Below are positions 6,948-10,799 of a stretch of DNA of 10,799 bases, in pieces. The position numbers were made by a program, and so were the translations under genes. This DNA is from G963674665 sp964609625. Its GTDB lineage: Bacteria > Desulfobacterota > Desulfovibrionia > Desulfovibrionales > Desulfovibrionaceae. The first letter of the stretch is position 1; the number at the start of each line of letters is the position of its first letter. The stretch spans positions 1 through 10,799 of the forward strand of contig CAZSRS010000078.1 in assembly GCA_964609625.1 (NCBI GenBank), given 5' to 3'. The notes under the pieces are model-generated. The model saw only the letters and a program-made list of their open reading frames with translations, ran no database searches and was not told the DNA's origin.

Positions 6948-8037
6948 CGAGCACCTCCTGAAACATTTGTTCGGCCTGGGCAAATCGCCCACGCACTTTC
7001 CGCGGATCATTAGGCCCGTAAGTGATGCAAGTAACGAATTCTTGATTTTGCATGAGCGCATAAAACGCGTCGCGCAACGACTTTGCGTTGGTTTCTACGT
7101 ATTGTTCAGAATACAACGACAATCCAGTGGACATGACGTCCCACAGGGAAGCATTTAGGACACTTCGAGATGCTGTCGGATCAGTGTGCTTTCTGAATGC
7201 ATGCTTTTCAAACACTGCGTAGTTGTTGGCGAGGGTGGTGCGAAACTCCGCAGCAAGCTTATTCAGCTTCATATCAGAAAGTCCGTTCATATGCTTCAGT
7301 CCTTGAGCAAGAAAATCGTCCATATCCCCTTTGTACTCCTCAATTTTTAGGAGCTGAAATGCACAGAATCTATTCACAAACTCGCGGTCTCGCATGGTTT
7401 GTACGTTTAAGCTTCCACCAGTGGCTTTCTTGAATAGAGCGGAGTTAGCCTCATCGCGAAGAAACCTGGTTGCCTTCCCTTGGTACAGACTGTTGCGCAT
7501 TTGCTGCCGAGTCAGAGGCACGCCGCTGTTCACTCGTTCAAAAATATCCAGGCGAGCCCTCTCCGGCACCTTGGCATCAATGACGTACAGGATGAGATTG
7601 CAATCTTCTACGCGGTTTTGCAGCTTCGCGCTCAGATCTTTGAATCGCTTTTTATGTAGCTCTGCCTGCTCAGGAAGTGCCAAAGCCAATTTGTTGTTGA
7701 CAAACAAATTGAAAGTAGAAAGGCGTTGCAAGCCGTCAACAACGATCATTCTGCCTTCCTTGTCCTCAGCAAGATAAAAAACTGGGAGCGGAATACGTAG
7801 CAGTACGGATTCGATGAGCTTGCTCTGCCGCTGTTCATCCCAGATGAAATCGCGCTGGAAATCTGGGTCCATCACAAAGGTACCCTTTTCAATCCGTCTT
7901 AGGACATCGTGGATAGTGCGGCTTTCGTTGCGTATCAACAAGGTGTCTATTGGATAGTCGCCCCAAGACGCATCTTCGTCATCGCCGAGGCCCTCAATTT
8001 CTTCTTCCGCAGGATTAGTGCAAGTAATTTCTGTCAC
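6931..8037 (-). CDS. DUF262 domain protein (GmrSD/SspE-like N-terminal fold)
   Basis: A 368-residue protein with a DUF262 domain, the ParB/sulfiredoxin-like fold found in GmrSD, SspE and BrxU nucleases. Start: GTG at 8037, set by GGAGG (8044-8048); the longer frame from an ATG at 8091 overlaps an upstream gene remnant. Family motifs: the first-strand region WGDYPIDTLLIRNESRTI (25-42), PDFQRDFIWDEQRQSKLIES (58-77), DGLQRLSTF (101-109, the DGQQR-type nucleotide site with Leu for Gln), and FERVNSGVPLTRQQMRNSLY (166-185). The remaining ~180 residues are helical. There is no HNH or DUF1524 nuclease domain at the C-terminus, so it is a stand-alone DUF262 protein, not a full GmrSD. Nuclease action, if any, must come from this domain or a partner. 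The ATPase start lies inside its last codons. Confidence 0.88.
   Translation of the reverse strand: MTEITCTNPAEEEIEGLGDDEDASWGDYPIDTLLIRNESRTIHDVLRRIEKGTFVMDPDFQRDFIWDEQRQSKLIESVLLRIPLPVFYLAEDKEGRMIVVDGLQRLSTFNLFVNNKLALALPEQAELHKKRFKDLSAKLQNRVEDCNLILYVIDAKVPERARLDIFERVNSGVPLTRQQMRNSLYQGKATRFLRDEANSALFKKATGGSLNVQTMRDREFVNRFCAFQLLKIEEYKGDMDDFLAQGLKHMNGLSDMKLNKLAAEFRTTLANNYAVFEKHAFRKHTDPTASRSVLNASLWDVMSTGLSLYSEQYVETNAKSLRDAFYALMQNQEFVTCITYGPNDPRKVRGRFAQAEQMFQEVLGAHAS
6954..6959 (-). promoter_or_regulatory. Ribosome binding site of the DUF3696 ATPase gene
   Basis: A perfect AGGAGG on the minus strand, six bases before the GTG at 6947 and inside the last codons of the DUF262 gene. It settles the start and indicates translational coupling. 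Confidence 0.8.
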
Positions 8038-8042
8038 TACGT

Positions 8043-8048
8043 CCCTCC
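8043..8048 (-). promoter_or_regulatory. Ribosome binding site of the DUF262 gene
   Basis: GGAGGG on the minus strand, with the GTG at 8037 following after ACGTA. It favours the GTG start over the ATG at 8091, which lacks such a site and overlaps the remnant upstream. Confidence 0.75.
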
Positions 8049-8062
8049 AGATGGCATTACAT

Positions 8063-8242
8063 TCATAGTTTGAACACTTCCATGACTTCATAGCCGAGAT
8101 GGTTGATGACCTTCACGGCGATGCGGCCCAAATCCAGCTTGGAGAATGGGCGGGAAACATCACTGTGGAGTGACGTCCAGGCGTCCTCGTCGATCTCCGC
8201 TTTTGGGCTGGTTTCGAGTGACTTGTACGGGTCGTTCGCCCA
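8063..8242 (-). pseudogene. C-terminal fragment of a Mod-like DNA methyltransferase (putative)
   Basis: In one minus-strand frame, about 60 codons read WANDPYKSLETSPKAEIDED and on through VSRPF to GRIAVKVINHLGYEVMEVF-KL before the TGA at 8063. From memory this is the C-terminal pattern (SRPF then IAVKVIN.GDEV.KV) of Mod-type site-specific DNA methyltransferases. Nothing upstream encodes the rest: the preceding sequence is the OLD ATPase fragment in another frame. No start codon or ribosome site belongs to this piece; the available ATG at 8299 lies in the other gene's sequence. It is thus the tail of a gene whose body was deleted. The family call is moderate; a helicase tail is the main alternative. 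Confidence 0.5.
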
Positions 8243-8381
8243 GGTTGAGCACAAGGCGAAGGGCGTGAAGAAAGTTAGATTTCCCAACTTTATCATCACC
8301 CATTATGACCATGTTTTGGCCAACAACGTTGACTTCTTTGAAGTTCCAAAAATTTTTGATCTGGATTCGGCTGATTCTCAT
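8160..8381 (-). pseudogene. N-terminal fragment of an OLD-family ATPase (AAA, Walker A only)
   Basis: An ATG at 8381, 25 bases after the stop of the Mrr-like gene and behind an AAAGGGA ribosome site, starts MRISRIQIKNFWNFKEVNVV with a Walker A, GDDKVGKSN (28-36), and HALRLVLN (39-46). That is the standard opening of OLD-family ATP-dependent endonucleases and related SMC-like ATPases, which are usually several hundred residues long. Homology ends at about codon 46 (near 8244), where the sequence joins the tail of another gene. The frame then runs on as unrelated residues and stops at 8160, giving 73 residues. Without Walker B and Toprim parts it cannot be a working ATPase. It is still positioned to be translated as part of the operon. 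Confidence 0.75.
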
Positions 8382-8406
8382 ATCATCCCTTTGGCAGTTC
8401 GGGGAA

Positions 8407-9315
8407 TTATCTTTCTGGAAATAGTTCGCGAATGGGAACGTAGGCTTCGTTGCTCTCCGAGGCACGACGGGTTTTCCGGGAGATAGCGTCAATAAAGCTC
8501 AAGCCGTTGCTGATGATCTCCCAAAGGTCGAATCCATCCATGCAGACTATTTTCGTCGAGCGCCCTGTTCGGAACGCGGCAAGTCCGTCTGGTGAAAAAC
8601 CAGAGTAGCTGACGAACATTCCTCGTGCCCAAGCAGCCTTGCCCTCAACCTTGCCTTGAAAGGTCAACAGTTCCGACTGGCCAACTGGTGTGCTTTGCCA
8701 CTTGGCTTCCAGCAAATATGTTTGATCGTTGAGTTCGAAACTGCCGTCGATTTGTTCGCCGTTGTTCCGAAAGCCGGCTCTAGGCATCAAACTGTACGCA
8801 TGGAAAAGTGCGGAGAGCAGCTTTTCAAAAGCATACCCGCGTTGTTGGGGTGGCAGGCTAGTTAATTGGGTGAGCTCATTGCCCAAATTGCTTAGGTCGA
8901 GGCGTTGTTGACCTTTCTCGGGTTCCGGGGTTTTCCGAGGAAGTGATTTGAGAAATTCAGGGTCATGCAGCTCTGGAATTTTAAAGCCGACGCCGAGAAT
9001 TGATGCATTCAGTGACTCAATTTCCTCGTAGGTCACAGGGTTGGACTTGCGCCGTTTCTCATTGCCTCGTCGAACAATTTCAATAAGAAGTTTGCAGAAC
9101 TCCCCCCTCTTGTGCTCCAGGGTAAGCTCCAGCAGCTTCGAAATTGCCGGAAGCTTGCTTCCTCCGGTCCAATAATTACCTAATCCAAGGTCTTCTGCAA
9201 TGGCAGGGAAGGAAAGCCGTTTGACCCCATATTTGTGTGGGGTGCCGGGCAAGAAGTCGTAGAGCACTTCGGCAATTTTGACGACGGCATTGCTTTCCTT
9301 CAGCGTCAGCGTCAT
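8407..9315 (-). CDS. Mrr-like restriction endonuclease (PD-(D/E)XK)
   Basis: A 302-residue protein with two parts. Residues 1-125 are a helical N-terminal domain (SNAVVKIAEVLYDFLPGTPH, then GLGNYWTGGSKLPAISKLLE), perhaps for DNA or partner binding. Residues about 157-270 form a restriction-endonuclease-like catalytic domain: GYAFEKLLSALFHAY (160-174), D190 in GEQIDGSFEL, E203 and K205 in YLLEAKWQ, then FVSYSGFSPDGL. This is the Mrr_cat layout, with the core Glu164, Asp190, Glu203 and Lys205 all present, so it should cut DNA. The ATG at 9315 overlaps the HsdS stop by four bases (ATGA), so both are made together. Type I HsdS is normally followed by HsdR, not a stand-alone Mrr-type nuclease, so it may act with the HsdMS methylase or on its own on modified or foreign DNA. 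Confidence 0.85.
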   Translation of the reverse strand: MTLTLKESNAVVKIAEVLYDFLPGTPHKYGVKRLSFPAIAEDLGLGNYWTGGSKLPAISKLLELTLEHKRGEFCKLLIEIVRRGNEKRRKSNPVTYEEIESLNASILGVGFKIPELHDPEFLKSLPRKTPEPEKGQQRLDLSNLGNELTQLTSLPPQQRGYAFEKLLSALFHAYSLMPRAGFRNNGEQIDGSFELNDQTYLLEAKWQSTPVGQSELLTFQGKVEGKAAWARGMFVSYSGFSPDGLAAFRTGRSTKIVCMDGFDLWEIISNGLSFIDAISRKTRRASESNEAYVPIRELFPER

Positions 9316-10799
9316 TGCTCATTCCCCTTGCTGGCGATTCTGTACTTCGCTCCACGCTTCTCGCCGGTCTGGACCACACGGCCGGCGTCCTTGAGTTCGC
9401 GGATGGCGGTATTCCATTGGGAGGTGCTGAGGCCGAGGGCGTCGCAGAGCTGGGCGCGGGAGTAGGCCTGTCCTGGCTGCATGTGGGCCAGGATGGCGGC
9501 TGCGGCGTTCTTGCCCGTGGTGTCTCTGGCTGCCACGTCCTTGGCTGGCATGTCCCGGGCTGGCGGGGCGCTGGCGGGTGCTGTTGGCGTCACGCGGGCA
9601 GTGGAGGTCCCCCGCCGCATGTCGGGCATTGGATGGGACACACCTGTCGGGGGAGATGGCCGTGGGCAGGACGTTGGCGCGGCGGGAGGGGGGGCGATTG
9701 GCTTCGCCGATGGCCTGGGCTGCTGGCGGGGGGGCTGGGCCATGGGCGCGCCAAGGGCCTCGCCGAGGAGGGCTTCCAGCAGGCGGGCGCGTTCGGTCCG
9801 GGCGGCGGCAAGCTGGGTTTCCAACTCGTCGCAGAGGGCCATCAGTTCGTCCACCTTGGCGACGATTCGGTGTTGCTCGGCGAGGGGGGGCAGAGGAAAA
9901 AAATATTGTTTTACACTGTTTGCGGATAAATTAGGTTGAGCTGTGCCATTGTCAAATTTAAGAGTTTCACTTCTCCCAATGGGGCTAATGCAGTAGTAAT
10001 AAACATATCGATTGAAGCAGCAAGGACGCAGCCTAATTATCATCAACGAAGAAGCGATGGCCCCTTCAGTGTAAGGGTCTACGATGGCAGTTTTGCCGAT
10101 CGTCGCACCTCTGAGGCAGTACACTAAGTCTCCGAGTTGTATCTTTCCACTGTTCAAGCTGATAAATTTGTGGCGAGAAATATAATTCATTTCGACTTTT
10201 GACAAGGTTCCGTCTGGATTTATATGGCCAGTATTGATCCACGGGACCCCTTCGTTCACGTATTCATTTTTGTTTGGATAATTTTTTCCTCTGTCTCCAT
10301 TTATGAATTCAGCAACAGCTCCGAAGCGAACCCATTGCCACTGCTTTGGCAAAGCACATGGAGTGTCTTCGCACACATCCTCTGACAATATGCTGGAAAC
10401 ATGGGCTGTTCGTCGTTGCTGTTTGGCTGCCTGAGTCCTCTTCAGCAACTCCGCCGCCGGTTCATCGTTGGGATCCTGGGGAACCAGCTTGCCCCGTACC
10501 GCCAGATTCAGGATAGTCTGGCGCAGGGCCTTGATGTGTTCCGGGCGGGTGGCGAGGCGGGGCAGGTGCTGCAGGTGGAAGCGGACGTTCTCCCGGAACG
10601 CCTCCCCGTTGCCCTCCTCCTCGGGCTGGCCGATGCGATGCAAGGACGCAGCCGCCAGCCTGTCCCGTCGGCGCTCTCGTCTGGCCTGGGCGGCTCCCAG
10701 CTCGTCGCAGAGGGCCATCAGCTCGTCCACCTTGGCGACGATGCGATGTTGCTCGGCGAGGGGGGGGATGGGAACAGGTATCTGATCCATTCGATTTTT
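9312..10799 (-). CDS. hsdS: Type I restriction specificity subunit HsdS, 5' end outside window
   Basis: The DNA-recognition subunit of a type I restriction-modification complex, which works with HsdM (not in the window). The frame stays open to the right edge, and the first readable residues are already the end of target domain 1, so the gene is cut by the window, not truncated. Counting from the ATG at 10790: conserved region 1-100 (IPPLAEQHRIVAKVDELMAL, then LRQTILNLAVRGKLVPQ), second target recognition domain about 150-300 (WVRFGAVAEFINGDRGKNY to NGTAQPNLSANSVKQYFFPL), second conserved helix 301-345, a Pro/Ala-rich linker 346-427, and a winged-helix-like domain 428-492 (AILAHMQPGQAYSRAQLCDA, then SQWNTAIRELKDAGRVV). 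The linker and winged helix are not part of standard HsdS. The target domain is clearly more AT-rich than the conserved parts, as expected of exchanged domains. Confidence 0.9.
   Translation of the reverse strand, partial: KNRMDQIPVPIPPLAEQHRIVAKVDELMALCDELGAAQARRERRRDRLAAASLHRIGQPEEEGNGEAFRENVRFHLQHLPRLATRPEHIKALRQTILNLAVRGKLVPQDPNDEPAAELLKRTQAAKQQRRTAHVSSILSEDVCEDTPCALPKQWQWVRFGAVAEFINGDRGKNYPNKNEYVNEGVPWINTGHINPDGTLSKVEMNYISRHKFISLNSGKIQLGDLVYCLRGATIGKTAIVDPYTEGAIASSLMIIRLRPCCFNRYVYYYCISPIGRSETLKFDNGTAQPNLSANSVKQYFFPLPPLAEQHRIVAKVDELMALCDELETQLAAARTERARLLEALLGEALGAPMAQPPRQQPRPSAKPIAPPPAAPTSCPRPSPPTGVSHPMPDMRRGTSTARVTPTAPASAPPARDMPAKDVAARDTTGKNAAAAILAHMQPGQAYSRAQLCDALGLSTSQWNTAIRELKDAGRVVQTGEKRGAKYRIASKGNEQ
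9825..9890 (-). repeat. HsdS conserved-region direct repeat, copy 2
   Basis: A 66-base stretch encoding PPLAEQHRIVAKVDELMALC and onward (residues 301-322). It matches the copy at 10701-10766 at all but three positions. It flanks the second target recognition domain. Confidence 0.9.
10701..10766 (-). repeat. HsdS conserved-region direct repeat, copy 1
   Basis: The first copy of the 66-base repeat, encoding the same PPLAEQHRIVAKVDELMALC helix at residues 9-30. With the copy at 9825-9890 it brackets about 810 bases holding target domain 2, so recombination between the copies could delete or swap that domain. Confidence 0.9.

Noticed and set aside
6947..7061. Longer ATPase protein starting at 7061
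   Set aside because: The extra 38 residues lie inside the DUF262 gene and do not resemble the family. GTG 6947 has a perfect AGGAGG and a normal first strand.
8037..8091. ATG at 8091 as the start of the DUF262 protein
   Set aside because: It overlaps the tail of the methyltransferase remnant and lacks a ribosome site, while GTG 8037 has GGAGG at the right distance and gives a family-like N-terminus.
9315..9939. Long + strand frames opposite hsdS
   Set aside because: Gly- and Arg-rich shadow translations of the proline-rich linker coding sequence, with no motif or start signal.
1..10799. CRISPR array
   Set aside because: No series of short regularly spaced repeats is present; the only notable direct repeat is the pair inside hsdS.

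Overview
The window suggests a GC-rich sulfate-reducing deltaproteobacterium of the Desulfovibrio type. The evidence is modest: a moderately high-GC backbone, an UspA-type stress protein next to a NhaD-like antiporter, and the protein style. No ribosomal or taxonomic marker is present, so the family-level guess is an inference.

The left part (1-4270) is chromosomal backbone read on the + strand. A membrane sensor histidine kinase (to 1713) has a 5' end that looks frameshifted. A ~400 bp gap with hairpins precedes an ATP-binding-type universal stress protein (2118-2540). A terminator and a structured leader separate this from a NhaD/CitM-superfamily sodium:proton antiporter (2756-4210), which ends in a clear terminator.

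At 4365-4387, on the minus strand, lies a 23-nt fragment with exactly the layout of the 3' end of a tmRNA or tRNA gene: T-loop, 3' half of the T-stem, 3' acceptor strand, discriminator and CCA. A minus-strand terminator follows at 4311-4331. The rest of the RNA gene is absent to the right. I read this as the attachment-site remnant of an island that integrated into an RNA gene (probably ssrA). The island would start near 4388 and run past the right edge of the window.

The right part (4388-10799) would be that island, and every gene is on the minus strand. In transcription order (right to left): a type I restriction specificity subunit HsdS, cut by the window edge, with an unusual proline-rich linker and C-terminal winged-helix domain; an Mrr-like PD-(D/E)XK endonuclease coupled to it by an ATGA overlap; a scar joining the first ~46 codons of an OLD-family ATPase to the last ~60 codons of what looks like a Mod-type DNA methyltransferase; a tightly coupled trio of a DUF262 protein (DGQQR-type motif), a DUF3696-type AAA ATPase and an unrecognised 324-aa protein; and a decayed gene remnant up to the att site.

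The island looks like a layered and partly eroded anti-phage defence cluster. The DUF262/ATPase/324-aa trio is the most promising intact system. Its third protein has no fold or function that I can name.
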